Positions 19,838 to 30,203 of a DNA stretch of 64,000 nucleotides are shown here, piece after piece. This stretch comes from Cellulomonas sp. APG4. Lineage in GTDB: Bacteria; Actinomycetota; Actinomycetes; Actinomycetales; Cellulomonadaceae. The notes under the pieces are model-generated. The model saw only the letters and a list, made by a program, of their open reading frames with translations, had not been told where the DNA came from and ran no database searches. The DNA is taken from the NCBI RefSeq assembly GCF_009996735.1, contig NZ_JAACYI010000001.1, positions 256,522-320,521 of the forward strand. The letters run 5' to 3'. Each line of letters starts with the position of its first letter. The first letter of the stretch is position 1. Position numbers and translations under genes: made by a program.

Positions 19838-20755
19838 ATGCCTCCCACCGCCTCCCCCGAGCCTCACGACGACGACGCGACCCTCGCGGCCACCGGATCC
19901 GACGACGAGGTCGCGCGCACCGACGACCCGGAGCGCGACGACGTCACGGCCGCCACGACGGACGCCGCCGCGGCCGCGCACGACGAGGGCTCCGGCCTGG
20001 TCGTGCGCGTCGGCGCCGAGGCCGCCGCGAGCTTCGTCCTCGTCCTCGCGGTCCTCGGTGTCGCGCTCTACAGCGGGATCTCGGGCGTGGGCTCGCTCGG
20101 CGCCGCCCTCGCGGGCGGCCTGGCCCTGACGGCCGTCGTCGCGACCTTCGGCCCCGTCTCGGGTGGGCACGCGATCCCCGCGGTGACCCTCGCCGCCGCG
20201 ATCGCAGGCCGCCTGCGCTGGGCCGACGTCGTGCCCTACTGGCTCGCCCAGCTCATCGGGGCCGTGACCGCGGCAGCAGTCGTGTTCCTCACCGTCCCGC
20301 CCGAGCTGCCGGGACTGCTCCAGCACGCCGACGCGCGCGCGTTCCTCGCGACCGTCGCCAACCAGTGGGGGCAGGAGTCTACGCTCTGGGCGGCGAGCGG
20401 CGAGGCGACCGCGTTCGACCTGCGCTCCGCGCTGCTCGTCGAGATCGTCGGTGCCGCCGTGCTCGCGGGCGTCGCGCTCACGGCCGGCCTGCGGTCCCGC
20501 GGCACCGGCCCGCTCGCCGCCGGTGCCGCGTTCGCCGTGCTGACGATGCTCGCCGCACCGGTCACCGGAGCCTCGCTCAACCCCGCACGGTCGACCGCGG
20601 CCGCGATCTTCGCGGACGGCGCGGCGCTCGAGCAGCTCTGGCTCTTCTGGGTCGCCCCCCTCGTGGGCGCCGCCGTCGCGGGGCTGCTGCACCGGGCGTT
20701 CGCACCGCACGAGGACGTGCTCGAGGAGGTCGTGCTGGTCGACCCCTACCGCTGA
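19838..20755 (+). CDS. MIP-family (aquaporin-like) channel with altered first NPA motif
   Basis: 305 residues. After a long acidic N-terminus (about 50 residues) come six membrane segments with the two half-helices of the MIP fold. The second has the normal motif GASLNPARS. The first reads SGGHAIPAVTLA (residues 108-119), so Asn is replaced by Ile113 (IPA instead of NPA). Family members conduct water or small neutral solutes; the changed constriction may alter selectivity. The ATG at 19838 follows GAGAGGG. Divergent from icd. Confidence 0.85.
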   Translation: MPPTASPEPHDDDATLAATGSDDEVARTDDPERDDVTAATTDAAAAAHDEGSGLVVRVGAEAAASFVLVLAVLGVALYSGISGVGSLGAALAGGLALTAVVATFGPVSGGHAIPAVTLAAAIAGRLRWADVVPYWLAQLIGAVTAAAVVFLTVPPELPGLLQHADARAFLATVANQWGQESTLWAASGEATAFDLRSALLVEIVGAAVLAGVALTAGLRSRGTGPLAAGAAFAVLTMLAAPVTGASLNPARSTAAAIFADGAALEQLWLFWVAPLVGAAVAGLLHRAFAPHEDVLEEVVLVDPYR

Positions 20756-20777
20756 GCCGGCGCCGCGGGGCGAGCGG

Positions 20778-21086
20778 TCAACGCACGCCCGGCGCGAGGG
20801 CGAGCGCCCCGACGCCGATGGCGAGGCCCAGCAGGATCAGCACGTCGACCCAGGTCGCCCGCACCGCGATGCCCTCGGGCCGGCGGCCGCGCCCGATCAG
20901 CCGCGCCACCGCAGCACCCACCAGGACGGCCACGAGCACGCCCGCGGCGGCGCCGGCGTCGACGGTGACCGCGACGACCACGGCCGTGACGAGGCCGAGC
21001 ACCACGACCCACAGGGCCGGGGCCGTGTGGCGCTCGGGCTCCGGGGCGCCGACCGGCGGCGCTGGGGTCGGCGGGGCGGACGTCAC
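20778..21086 (-). CDS. DUF3017 membrane protein
   Basis: 102 residues: a proline-rich cytoplasmic start, then three hydrophobic segments (VVVLGLVTAVVVAVTV, AAAGVLVAVLVGAAVARLIG and WVDVLILLGLAIGVGALAL). The pattern and the LIGRGRRPEGIAVR loop match DUF3017, an actinobacterial family of unknown function often found near purH, as here (about 1.4 kb). The GTG start has TAGTCT six bases upstream and no RBS, so it looks leaderless. Confidence 0.85.
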   Translation of the reverse strand: MTSAPPTPAPPVGAPEPERHTAPALWVVVLGLVTAVVVAVTVDAGAAAGVLVAVLVGAAVARLIGRGRRPEGIAVRATWVDVLILLGLAIGVGALALAPGVR

Positions 21087-21092
21087 GCCCGG

Positions 21093-21102
21093 AGACTACC
21101 GT
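21093..21102. promoter_or_regulatory. Overlapping divergent -10 hexamers (bidirectional promoter)
   Basis: AGACTACCGT reads as TACCGT on the plus strand (7 nt before the reductase ATG) and as TAGTCT on the minus strand (6 nt before the DUF3017 GTG). The two hexamers share the central TA. Confidence 0.6.
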
Positions 21103-21109
21103 GAGGGCC

Positions 21110-22423
21110 ATGCCCGACGACTCGCCGGTGGACCCGGCCGGTTCCCGCGCGTCCGACGTCGCCCCGCCGTCCGCACCCGGCTCGGTGGTCGTCGTCGGCG
21201 GGGGCCTCGCGGCCGGGCGCACGGTCGCCGCGCTGCGCACGCACGGCTTCGAGGGCACGATCACGGTGGTCGCGGCGGAGCACCACGCCCCGTACGACCG
21301 GCCGCCGCTGTCCAAGGAGCTGCTGAGCCGTCCCGAACCGGCCTGGCTGCTCGACGAGCTGGGCGGCGACCTGGCCGAGGCGCACGGAGCAGACGTGCAC
21401 CTCGGCCGGCCCGCGACGGGCCTCACCCTCACGGACGACGCCGTGACCATCCGCACCGCCGCCGGGGACGTCACCGCCGACGCCGCGGTGCTCGCGACCG
21501 GGGCGCACGCCGTGCTGCCCGCGTCCCTGCGCGGCGCGCTCACCCTGCACACCGCCGACGACGCCGCCGTGCTGCGCGAGCGTCTGCGCCCTGGCGCCCG
21601 GCTCGTCGTCGTCGGCGCGGGGTGGATCGGCGCCGAGGTCGCAGGGGTCGCGTCTGCGGCCGACGTCGAGGTGACGGTCGTCGAGGCCGGCGCGGCACCG
21701 TTGAGCGGAGCCGTGGGCGCCCAGGTGGGCCACCTGCTGCGGCCCTGGTACGCGGCGGCGGGGGTCGCGCTCCGCACCGGGACCGGGGTGCGCGCCGTCC
21801 GCCCCGGCCCTACGGGTGCGGTGGTCGAGCTCGACGACGGCGGGACGCTCGGGGCCGACGTCGTGCTCGCGGCCGTCGGCGCGCGCCCCACGACGTCCTG
21901 GATCGGGGACACGCTGCCGCGCACCGCGTCGGACGCGCTCGCCGTCGACGGCTGGTACCGCGTGCTGGGCCCCGACGGGGCGCAGCCACGCGTGCTCGCG
22001 GTGGGCGACGTCGCGACGCGGCGCTCGGTCCGCCACGGCTGGGTGCCGGGGGGCCACTGGGACGCCGCGCTCCGCGGTCCCGACACCGCGGCCCAGGGAC
22101 TCGTGACCGGTTTCGCCGGTGAGCCCGCGGACCCTGCCCCGTACGTGTTCTCGACCCAGCTCGGCCACGAGCTCGGCATGTACGGGCAGCCCGGTCCGAC
22201 CGACGAGGTCGTGCTGCGTGGCGACCCGCGAGGCGCTTTCACGGCCCTGTGGTGCGCGCCCGGGACCGACCGCCTGACCGCGGTGCTGGCCGTCGACCGG
22301 CCCGCCGACGTCGCGGCCGCCCGGCGCCTGCTCGCGGCGCGCGAGCTGCCGGTGGTCGACCGTGCGGCGGCCGCCGATCCCCGGGTGCGGCTGCGCGACG
22401 CCGTCGGGCCCGCCAGCAGCTGA
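21110..22423 (+). CDS. FAD-dependent NAD(P)H:ferredoxin reductase family protein
   Basis: 437 residues. Class of bacterial rubredoxin/ferredoxin reductases that pass electrons to P450s or dioxygenases. FAD-binding VVVVGGGLAAGRTVAALR lies near residues 26-43, with YDRPPLSKELL as the classic downstream motif. The NAD(P) Rossmann loop is VVVGAGWIGAEVAGVAS and the second FAD site is VLAVGDVAT. The C-terminal reductase domain follows (FSTQLGHELGMYGQP). No ferredoxin or oxygenase gene is adjacent, so the partner is unknown. ATG 21110 is chosen over a GTG three codons earlier because the -10 overlaps that GTG. Confidence 0.9.
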   Translation: MPDDSPVDPAGSRASDVAPPSAPGSVVVVGGGLAAGRTVAALRTHGFEGTITVVAAEHHAPYDRPPLSKELLSRPEPAWLLDELGGDLAEAHGADVHLGRPATGLTLTDDAVTIRTAAGDVTADAAVLATGAHAVLPASLRGALTLHTADDAAVLRERLRPGARLVVVGAGWIGAEVAGVASAADVEVTVVEAGAAPLSGAVGAQVGHLLRPWYAAAGVALRTGTGVRAVRPGPTGAVVELDDGGTLGADVVLAAVGARPTTSWIGDTLPRTASDALAVDGWYRVLGPDGAQPRVLAVGDVATRRSVRHGWVPGGHWDAALRGPDTAAQGLVTGFAGEPADPAPYVFSTQLGHELGMYGQPGPTDEVVLRGDPRGAFTALWCAPGTDRLTAVLAVDRPADVAAARRLLAARELPVVDRAAAADPRVRLRDAVGPASS

Positions 22424-22430
22424 GCACGCA

Positions 22431-22471
22431 CCCGACGCGGAAGGCTGCGCCACGAGCGCCTCCGCGTCGGG
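22431..22471. terminator. Hairpin between reductase gene and purH
   Basis: CCCGACGCGGA (22431-22441) pairs with TCCGCGTCGGG (22461-22471); the inner GGC/GCC extends the stem after a bulge. It lies between convergent stop codons. Confidence 0.75.
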
Positions 22472-22481
22472 CCGCGCCCCG

Positions 22482-24125
22482 TCAGTGGGCGAAGTGACGC
22501 GTCCCCGTGAGGTACATGGTGACCCCGGCCGCACGTGCCGCCGCCACGACCTCGTCGTCGCGCACCGATCCACCCGGCTGCACGACGGCGCGCACGCCCG
22601 CGTCGAGCAGCACCTGGAGCCCGTCGGCGAACGGGAAGAACGCGTCGGACGCCGCGACCGCGCCACGCGCGCGCCCGCCCTGCGCGTCGGCGCGCTCCAC
22701 GGCGAGACGGCACGAGTCGACGCGGTTGACCTGGCCCATGCCGACGCCCACCGACGCGCCGTCGTGCGCGAGCAGGATCGCGTTGCTCTTGACCGCGCGC
22801 ACCGCCCGCCACGCGAACGCGAGGTCGGCGAGGGTGCGCTCGTCGGCGGGCTCGCCCGAGACCAGGCGCCATGCCTCGGGTGCGTCACCGCCGCCGTCGA
22901 CCACCGCGTCGACGCGGTCGACCGCCTGCATCAGCAGGCCGCCGGAGATGGGGCGCGTCTCGACGACGGCGCCCGGGGCCCCGTCGACCACGAGCAGCCG
23001 GACGTTCTTCTTCGCGGTGAGGACCTCGAGCGCGTCGTCGTCGAAGCCCGGGGCCACGACCACCTCGGTGAAGACCGGGGCGATCTGCTCGGCCGCCGCG
23101 CGCGTGAGCACGCGGTTGGCGGCGATGACGCCACCGAACGCGGACACCGGGTCGCACGCGTGCGCCCGTGCGTGGGCCTCGGCCACGTCCGCGCCCACCG
23201 CGATGCCGCACGGGTTCGCGTGCTTGATGATCGCGACCGCGGGCTCGGCGTGGTCGTGCGCCGCACGCCACGCGGCGTCGGCGTCGACGTAGTTGTTGTA
23301 GCTCATCGCCTTGCCGTGCAGCTGTCGCGCCTGGGCGAGGCCCGGCTCGCCGTGGCCGGCCGTGTAGAGCGCGGCCCGCTGGTGGGGGTTCTCCCCGTAG
23401 CGCAGCACCTCGGCCCGCTCCCAGGTGGCGCCCACCCACGCCGGGAACCCGGTCGCCGTCGTCGTCCCGTCCGGGCCCTCGGCCGCGTCGGTGGACGTGA
23501 GGACGTTGCCCATCCACGACGCGACGGCCACGTCGTAGGTCGCGGTGTGCACGAACGCCTGGGCCGCGAGCGCCTTGCGCGCCGCGTAGGTGAAGCCGCC
23601 CGCCTGCACGGCCGCGACGACGTCGTCGTACCGGGCAGGGTCGACGACGACCGCGACGCTCGGGTGGTTCTTCGCGGCGGCGCGCACCATGGAGGGCCCG
23701 CCGATGTCGATCTGCTCGACGCACGCGTCGGGGCCGGCACCCGAGGCGACCGTGGCCGTGAACGGGTACAGGTTGACCACGACGAGCTCGAAGGGGGCGA
23801 TCCCGAGCTCGTCGAGCTGCGCCAGGTGCTCGTCCTTGCGCGAGTCCGCGAGGATCCCGGCGTGCACCCGCGGGTGCAGCGTCTTGACCCGGCCCTCGAG
23901 GCACTCGGGGAAGCCCGTGAGCTCCTCGACCGCGGTCACCGGCACTCCCGCGGAGGCGATGGTCGCGGCGGTCGAACCGGTCGACACGAGCTCGACGCCC
24001 GCGGCGTGCAGGGCGGTCGCGAGCTCGACGAGCCCGGTCTTGTCGTAGACGCTCAGCAGCGCGCGACGCACGGGACGGCGCTCGTCGTCGGCGAGGGTGC
24101 GGGTGGGCGGGGTGGGCGCGGCCAT
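22482..24125 (-). CDS. purH: Bifunctional AICAR formyltransferase / IMP cyclohydrolase
   Basis: 547 residues. Catalyses the last two steps of IMP synthesis. The N-terminal IMP cyclohydrolase (MGS-like) domain starts at [17 protein letters not shown] and includes [24 protein letters not shown] and VNLYPF. The C-terminal AICAR transformylase has [23 protein letters not shown] with the catalytic Lys-His and [11 protein letters not shown]. The length is standard. The ATG at 24125 follows GGAGC. PurN lies 124 bp upstream on the same strand, giving a purN-purH pair. Confidence 0.97.
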   Translation of the reverse strand: MAAPTPPTRTLADDERRPVRRALLSVYDKTGLVELATALHAAGVELVSTGSTAATIASAGVPVTAVEELTGFPECLEGRVKTLHPRVHAGILADSRKDEHLAQLDELGIAPFELVVVNLYPFTATVASGAGPDACVEQIDIGGPSMVRAAAKNHPSVAVVVDPARYDDVVAAVQAGGFTYAARKALAAQAFVHTATYDVAVASWMGNVLTSTDAAEGPDGTTTATGFPAWVGATWERAEVLRYGENPHQRAALYTAGHGEPGLAQARQLHGKAMSYNNYVDADAAWRAAHDHAEPAVAIIKHANPCGIAVGADVAEAHARAHACDPVSAFGGVIAANRVLTRAAAEQIAPVFTEVVVAPGFDDDALEVLTAKKNVRLLVVDGAPGAVVETRPISGGLLMQAVDRVDAVVDGGGDAPEAWRLVSGEPADERTLADLAFAWRAVRAVKSNAILLAHDGASVGVGMGQVNRVDSCRLAVERADAQGGRARGAVAASDAFFPFADGLQVLLDAGVRAVVQPGGSVRDDEVVAAARAAGVTMYLTGTRHFAH

Positions 24126-24249
24126 CGGTGCTCCATGGGTCGGCGTGCGTGTGTGCTGACCCAGGCACCCAGGCGGGCGGTGCACTGCAGGGACCCTCAG
24201 CCGCTCCCCGGTGGTTGTCCACCCTCGCCAGTCACGACCGCAGGCGAGT

Positions 24250-24855
24250 CTACGCCGCCGGACCGCCCACGACGACGGTGCGGCCCTCGACCCGCATGCC
24301 CTCGCGTGCGATGCGGCCGACCCACTCGACGAGCTGGGCGCGCTCGGCCACCTTGATGCGCTCGAGCAGCACCTCCGGGGTGTCCCCCGGCTCCACCGGC
24401 ACCGCGACCTGCGCGACGATCGGGCCCGTGTCGGTGCCCTCGTCGATGAGGTGCAACGTGCTTCCCGTGAGCTTGACGCCGTGCTCGAGCGCGCCACGCA
24501 CGGCCGCCCCGCCCAGGCCCGGGAACGACGGGAGCAGCGCCGGGTGCGTGTTGAGCGTGCGGCCGCCGAACCTGCGCAGGAACGGCTCCCCGAGCAGACG
24601 CATGAAGCCCGCGAGGACCACGAGCTGCGGGTCGAACACCTCCACCGCGCGACCCACCGCCTCGTCCCACGCGGTGCGGTCGGGGAAGTCGGCAGGGTCC
24701 ACGACCGCCGTCGGGACCCCCGCGGCCCGCGCGCGCTCGAGCCCGCCCGCGTCGCCGCGGCTGCTCACCACGCCGACGACGCGCGCCCCGTACGCGGGGT
24801 CGTCGTGCGCGGCCAGCAGCGCGCCGAGGTTGGTCCCGCCCCCCGACACGAGCAC
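24250..24855 (-). CDS. purN: Phosphoribosylglycinamide formyltransferase
   Basis: 201 residues. Transfers formyl from 10-formyl-THF to GAR. Motifs: [13 protein letters not shown] at the start, LAGFMRLL, the catalytic [13 protein letters not shown] and [19 protein letters not shown] with the catalytic His and Asp. The GTG at 24855 is the first possible start in frame; upstream codons are open to a TAG near 24930 but contain no ATG, GTG or TTG. The protein therefore begins inside the first beta-strand, two or three residues shorter than E. coli PurN. A one-base change upstream could account for this. Confidence 0.92.
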   Translation of the reverse strand: MLVSGGGTNLGALLAAHDDPAYGARVVGVVSSRGDAGGLERARAAGVPTAVVDPADFPDRTAWDEAVGRAVEVFDPQLVVLAGFMRLLGEPFLRRFGGRTLNTHPALLPSFPGLGGAAVRGALEHGVKLTGSTLHLIDEGTDTGPIVAQVAVPVEPGDTPEVLLERIKVAERAQLVEWVGRIAREGMRVEGRTVVVGGPAA

Positions 24856-25110
24856 GACGACGCGCGTCGCACCGCTGGGGCGGTCACGGCTGGGGAACGG
24901 CGGGGGTGCATCGGCCCCGCACGCAACCTAGCCAATCCCGCCACCGCCGTGCCTCGCCGCCCCCCCCCCCCGGCGACATCGTGAGCCCGCCGCCCAGCTC
25001 GTGGGACCTGGCTGACGAGCCCGGCACCGGGCTGCCGGGCTCGCGGAGGGGATGGGACACTGTGGTGCCGGCGGGCCCGCCGGGACCGCAGCCGCCACAG
25101 CAGGAGCCAC

Positions 25111-25749
25111 GTGAGCAACCCCTACGCCCCGCCCCCGCCCGGGCGCACCGGGACGCAGGAGCGTCCCGGCTCCGGGCGCGACGGTGGCCGGACGTCGTCG
25201 GCCCCGCACGGAGCCGGCACGGGTGCCCCGCACGGCGAACCGGCACCCGACGGCGCGGAGCGCCCGGACGGCCGGCGCCACCCGGCACCGGTCGAGGGCG
25301 GGCCCGGACCACGCGGCCCCGGGCCCCAGCCCCGGCCGCCCGTGGACCCCGAGGCCGCGCGCGCGGCCAGCCGACGCGTGCTGCACTTCGGGCTGCTCAT
25401 GCTCGCGACCCTGCTGACCAGCACCCTGCCCCTGCCGTGGCAGGTCGCGACGCTGGTGTTCGCGGTGCTGGCCTTCGTGGTGGGGGTGCGCGCCCTCGTC
25501 CAGGTGTGGCGCAGCGGCCTGCGCGGAGCCCTCGTGAGCGTCCTCGCCGTGGGGCTGGCGTTCGCCGCCCTGCTCGCGGCGTCCACTGCCGGCCTGATCG
25601 CGCTGTGGCCCGTGCAGATGGAGCGTCAGGAGTGCCTCCAGGACGCCCTGACGATCTCGGCGACCGAGAAGTGCGAGAGCGACTACCGCGACGCGCTCGA
25701 CGCTCTGCTCGAGCGTGCCCGCGGCGGCCTGGCCCCGGCCGGCGGCTGA
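25111..25749 (+). CDS. Pro-rich membrane protein of unknown function
   Basis: 212 residues. The first 85 are a Pro/Gly/Arg-rich disordered segment (MSNPYAPPPPGRTG), a common N-terminus in actinobacterial membrane proteins. Three hydrophobic segments follow (LHFGLLMLATLLTSTLPLPW, VATLVFAVLAFVVGVRALV and ALVSVLAVGLAFAALLAA). A short tail has two cysteines (RQECLQ and TEKCESDY). CAGGAG before the GTG sets the start. I do not recognise the family. It lies on the opposite strand between purN and the DUF6350 gene. The 255-bp gap upstream contains a run of 12 C (24960-24971) and no other feature. Confidence 0.75.
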   Translation: MSNPYAPPPPGRTGTQERPGSGRDGGRTSSAPHGAGTGAPHGEPAPDGAERPDGRRHPAPVEGGPGPRGPGPQPRPPVDPEAARAASRRVLHFGLLMLATLLTSTLPLPWQVATLVFAVLAFVVGVRALVQVWRSGLRGALVSVLAVGLAFAALLAASTAGLIALWPVQMERQECLQDALTISATEKCESDYRDALDALLERARGGLAPAGG

Positions 25750-25773
25750 CCGCCACCCGGTGCGACGGGCCCG

Positions 25774-27204
25774 CTAAGCGTCCGCGGGTTCCCGGGACGC
25801 CGTGCTCGGCGGGGCCGTCAGGTCGACGTCGGCCCGGCCGCGCAGCCTCGCCCATGCGCCCTGCGCCGTGCGTGCGACGGCCACCCGGACCGCGGCGCTG
25901 CGCGGGAGCGCGGCGAGCAGCATGCCGAGCCAGCTCAGCGCCACGACGTGCAGCCCGACGGCGAGCGGGGAGGCGCCCACCACCGCGAGGCGCCCCGGAC
26001 CCGCGGCACCCGAGGCCGCGAGCGTGGCGACGGCGCTCAGCACTCCCGCGGCGAGGCCGCCCCACACACAGGTCAGGAGTACGTGGCGGCCGCGACCCGC
26101 GCGCGTGCGCGCCTCGAGCCACATCCCGGCCAGGGCGCCCGCGAGCACCACGGTCACGGGCACCCAGCGCAGCAGGTCGGGGTGGTCGAGGTCGGTGGGC
26201 AGCGCGCTCAGCATCGGGAGCGCGGGCAGCGGACCGCTCGCCACCTCGGTCGGCGAGAAGGTCGTACCGGCGCCGACGGCGAACCCCGGACCCGTGAGCC
26301 AGGCCAGCACCCACAGCACGAGGTTGGGTGCGAGCGCGAGCTGCGCGACGGCCATGAGGAACCCGCCGAAGAGGTCGACGCCCAGGCCCTCGATCACGTC
26401 GCCGGCCGCGGCGCGGTGCGCGACCACCCACCCGGCCGTCACGACCGACGCGAGGGCCACGAGCAGCGCGAGGACGAGGGTGCCCGCGACCGCACCCGTA
26501 CGCACGTGCGGGTCGATCCGCTCCCACCACGGTCGCGTCATGTCGCGGATGCGGCGGAGGCGGACCGTGCCGAGCCCGAGGCCGACCCCGCCGACGAGCG
26601 CACCCCCCACCACGAGCCTCAGGAGCGTGAGGGCGCCGCCCGCCGACGCCTCGACCTGACCCAGGAGGACCGCCGAGACGACCACGAGCAGCACGTGGCC
26701 CACCGTCCCCGCCGCCCACGCCGAGGGGGTCGGGTGCGCGGAGCGCCGCGCGGAGGCGTACGCCGCGAACAGCGCGAGGGCCGTGACGCCGAGCGGCACG
26801 ATCGTCAGGGTGGCGCCACCGACCGTGACCGGTGCGCCGTGCCCCATGAGCCAGAACGAGGCGCCCACCGCGACCGCGCGCACCCAGCCGACCTCGGCGT
26901 TCGAGGGGTCCGCGGACGTCGCGACGTAGGCGGCGAGGGCCGGGACCGCGACCGCGAGCAGCGACAGCAACGCCCCTTGCAGACCGGCGAGCAGCCCGGA
27001 GAACCAGTGCGGGGCCCCGTCGCCCGTGAGCGAGCGCAGCGCGCTGCTGCCGGCGTCGCGCAGCCGCGCGACGGGCCGCGCCGACGACGACGGCGCCCGG
27101 ACACCCGGCGAGCGCGAGCCTGCGGGGATGCGCGGTGCGGGCACCTCCGGCGTGCGCCGGGGCGCGGTGGGGCGCGCACGCGGACGGACGGGAGGACGGC
27201 TCAC
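25774..27204 (-). CDS. DUF6350 polytopic membrane protein
   Basis: 476 residues. After a Pro/Arg-rich cytoplasmic start there are about ten membrane segments, with the family-like stretches ASFWLMGHGAPVTVGGATLTIVPLGVTALALFAAYA and WLTGPGFAVGAGTTFSP. DUF6350 proteins sit beside sucCD and purN/purH in many actinobacteria; their biochemical role is not established, although some are labelled PerM-like cell-division proteins. The GTG at 27204 is preferred (AGGGA upstream); an in-frame GTG at 27234 is the alternative. It lies 76 bp downstream of sucD on the same strand. Confidence 0.82.
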   Translation of the reverse strand: MSRPPVRPRARPTAPRRTPEVPAPRIPAGSRSPGVRAPSSSARPVARLRDAGSSALRSLTGDGAPHWFSGLLAGLQGALLSLLAVAVPALAAYVATSADPSNAEVGWVRAVAVGASFWLMGHGAPVTVGGATLTIVPLGVTALALFAAYASARRSAHPTPSAWAAGTVGHVLLVVVSAVLLGQVEASAGGALTLLRLVVGGALVGGVGLGLGTVRLRRIRDMTRPWWERIDPHVRTGAVAGTLVLALLVALASVVTAGWVVAHRAAAGDVIEGLGVDLFGGFLMAVAQLALAPNLVLWVLAWLTGPGFAVGAGTTFSPTEVASGPLPALPMLSALPTDLDHPDLLRWVPVTVVLAGALAGMWLEARTRAGRGRHVLLTCVWGGLAAGVLSAVATLAASGAAGPGRLAVVGASPLAVGLHVVALSWLGMLLAALPRSAAVRVAVARTAQGAWARLRGRADVDLTAPPSTASREPADA

Positions 27205-27280
27205 CCGTTCATCGTCCCTGGTCGCGGCGCCCACGCCGGGAGTCCGGCGCGGGCGTGTCGCCCGCGCCGGACACGGGTGC

Positions 27281-28171
<891 letters not shown>

Positions 28172-28204
28172 CGGTGTTCTCTCGTCTCTCGTGTCGTCGT
28201 CGGG

Positions 28205-29377
28205 TCAGGAGGCCGCGTGGGCGAGGGCCGCGGCCTTGTCCGCGCCGCCGTCCATCGTCTCGGCGAGGGTCACGAGCGGGTGGTTCGCCTCGGCGAGGAT
28301 CCGCCGGCCCTCGACGACGTTGTTGCCGTCGAGGCGCACCACGAGCGGCTTGGTCGCGTGGTCGCCCAGGATCTCGAGGGCGTGGACGATCCCGTCGGCG
28401 ACGGCGTCGCACGCCGTGATGCCGCCGAAGACGTTCACGAAGACCGCCTTGACCTGCGGGTCGGACAGGATGATGTCCAGGCCGGCGGCCATGACCTGGG
28501 CCGAGGCGCCGCCGCCGATGTCGAGGAAGTTCGCGGGCTTGACCCCGCCGTGCGCCTCGCCGGCGTAGGCGACGACGTCGAGCGTGCTCATCACCAGCCC
28601 GGCGCCGTTGCCGATGATGCCGACCTCACCGTCGAGCTTGACGTAGTTGAGGTCGGACTCCTTGGCGCGGGCCTCGAGCGGGTCGGCTGCGTCGGCGTCC
28701 TCGAGCTCGGCGTGCTCGGGGTGGCGGAAGTCCGCGTTCGCGTCGAGCGTGACCTTGCCGTCGAGGGCGATCACGTCGCCGTCCTCGGTGCGGACGAGCG
28801 GGTTGACCTCGACGAGGGTGGCGTCCTCCTCCGCGTAGACGGTCCAGAGCTTCTGGATGACGTCCGCGACCTTGGGTGCGACGTCGTCGGCGAAGCCTGC
28901 CGCGGCCACGATCTCCTGCGCCTTCGCGGCGTCGATCCCGACCTGCGGGTCCACGGCGACCTTGGCCAGCGCCTCGGGTCGCTCGACCGCGAGCTGCTCG
29001 ATCTCGACGCCGCCCTCGACACTGGCCATCGCGAGGTAGCGACGCTCGGCCCGGTCGAGCAGCACCGAGAAGTAGTACTCCTCGGCGATCTTCGCGCCCT
29101 GGGCCACCATGAGGGTCTTCACGACGTGGCCCTTGATGTCGAGGCCGAGGATCTCCTCGGCGCGCTGCGCCGCCTCGTCGGGCGAGTGCGCGAGCTTCAC
29201 GCCCCCGGCCTTGCCGCGGCCGCCGGTCTTGACCTGGGCCTTCACGACCACGGTGCCGCCGCCGAGCTGCTCGGCCGCTGCGCGGGCCTCCTCGGGTGTG
29301 CGGGCCACGACGCCGCCCAGGACGGGCACCCCGTGCTTCTCGAAGACATCCCGTGCCTGGTACTCGAACAGGTCCAC
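28205..29377 (-). CDS. sucC: Succinyl-CoA synthetase (ligase) beta subunit
   Basis: 390 residues. The ATP-grasp domain begins [19 protein letters not shown] and includes [21 protein letters not shown]. The nucleotide and subunit-interface motifs [22 protein letters not shown] and [18 protein letters not shown] are clear. The GTG at 29377 gives the conserved N-terminus, with GAGCTCAGG just upstream; a start 14 codons earlier would add a charged tail absent from the family. Promoter about 95 bp upstream. Confidence 0.97.
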   Translation of the reverse strand: MDLFEYQARDVFEKHGVPVLGGVVARTPEEARAAAEQLGGGTVVVKAQVKTGGRGKAGGVKLAHSPDEAAQRAEEILGLDIKGHVVKTLMVAQGAKIAEEYYFSVLLDRAERRYLAMASVEGGVEIEQLAVERPEALAKVAVDPQVGIDAAKAQEIVAAAGFADDVAPKVADVIQKLWTVYAEEDATLVEVNPLVRTEDGDVIALDGKVTLDANADFRHPEHAELEDADAADPLEARAKESDLNYVKLDGEVGIIGNGAGLVMSTLDVVAYAGEAHGGVKPANFLDIGGGASAQVMAAGLDIILSDPQVKAVFVNVFGGITACDAVADGIVHALEILGDHATKPLVVRLDGNNVVEGRRILAEANHPLVTLAETMDGGADKAAALAHAAS

Positions 29378-29474
29378 CCTGAGCTCGCTCTCGTCGTCGC
29401 CTCGTCGCTGCCGTCGCACCGGCCCCGACGCCGTCGTCGGGCTGCGCTGCTCGCTCGATGGTAGCCGCGCCGTG

Positions 29475-29499
29475 AAGGTATCTTCACATCGAGAGACCT
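29475..29499 (-). promoter_or_regulatory. sucCD promoter with element shared with icd-mdh
   Basis: On the minus strand AGGTCTCTCGATGT (29499-29486) is followed by GAAGA and the -10 hexamer TACCTT (29480-29475). The 14-base block is identical to the one before icd and has nearly the same spacing to the -10 (4 versus 5 nt). Confidence 0.6.
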
Positions 29500-29532
29500 A
29501 GGACCGGAGCGCGCACGCCGGATCGACCTCGG

Positions 29533-30126
29533 TCACCTCGAGGACGACCGCCCCCACGGGTGGCTCAGGTCCGCGAACGCCCGCGCGATCTCGTCGCGCG
29601 GCTGCGACGCACCGTCGGCCGCGGCCCACCGCCGCAGGGCCAGGTCGAAGGCCGCGACACCGGCGACGGACGCCACACGGGCGGCGTCCTCGGCCGAGCC
29701 GCGGGTGGCGAGCGCTCGGCCCCACGCCTCGCGCCACTCGTCCTGCCGCGCGAGGTAGCGCGCGCGCAGGTCCGGTGTGCCGAGCACCAGAGCCGCGAGC
29801 CTGCGCGACTTGACCGGGTGCTCCTCGGCCGCGCGGGACACCACGACGGCGCACGACTCCTCGAGAGCGGCGCGTGACGCCTCACCCGCCGGGCGCGCCT
29901 CGATCTCCCCGGCGACCTCGAGGCCCAGGTCGCGGAGGAACTCGACGACGACGTCCTCCTTGGAGGCGAAGTACCGGAAGAACGTGCGACGCGAGACGCC
30001 CGCGGCGGTCGCGATCTCGTCCACGGTGACGGCCTCGTAGCCGCGCGCCGCGAGCAGGTGCAGGGCCGCCTCCGCGAGCTCGTCGCGGACCACCTCGCGC
30101 TTGCGCGCCGCGAGCCTGCCGTGCAT
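29533..30126 (-). CDS. TetR-family transcriptional regulator
   Basis: 197 residues. The N-terminal HTH (residues about 10-58) is canonical: LAARGYEAVTVDEIATAAGVSRRTFFRYFASKEDVV. The C-terminal ligand domain (IARAFADLSHPW at the end) resembles actinobacterial TetR regulators with a C-terminal MftR-like helical domain. Divergent from an SDR gene with a 77-bp spacer, so it probably represses that SDR and itself. No RBS is seen; TAGCGT seven bases before the ATG indicates a leaderless mRNA. Confidence 0.9.
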   Translation of the reverse strand: MHGRLAARKREVVRDELAEAALHLLAARGYEAVTVDEIATAAGVSRRTFFRYFASKEDVVVEFLRDLGLEVAGEIEARPAGEASRAALEESCAVVVSRAAEEHPVKSRRLAALVLGTPDLRARYLARQDEWREAWGRALATRGSAEDAARVASVAGVAAFDLALRRWAAADGASQPRDEIARAFADLSHPWGRSSSR

Positions 30127-30133
30127 GGGGGCC

Positions 30134-30181
30134 ACGCTACCCGCACACGAAGGCATCAGAAGACACGCTTGACACTGCGTG
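30134..30181. promoter_or_regulatory. Divergent TetR/SDR promoter region with operator candidate
   Basis: The TetR -10 is TAGCGT (minus strand, 30139-30134). The SDR -35 is TTGACA (30169-30174). An inverted repeat CACGC-N8-GCGTG (30164-30181) is centred on that -35, a suitable site for TetR repression. Confidence 0.5.
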
Positions 30182-30203
30182 CCATTCGCGACACCGTGTG
30201 CGC

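Noticed and set aside
24960-24971. Run of 12 C residues
   Set aside because: It lies in a non-coding gap upstream of the 25111 gene with no paired structure. It may be a slippage or base-calling issue, but no function can be supported.
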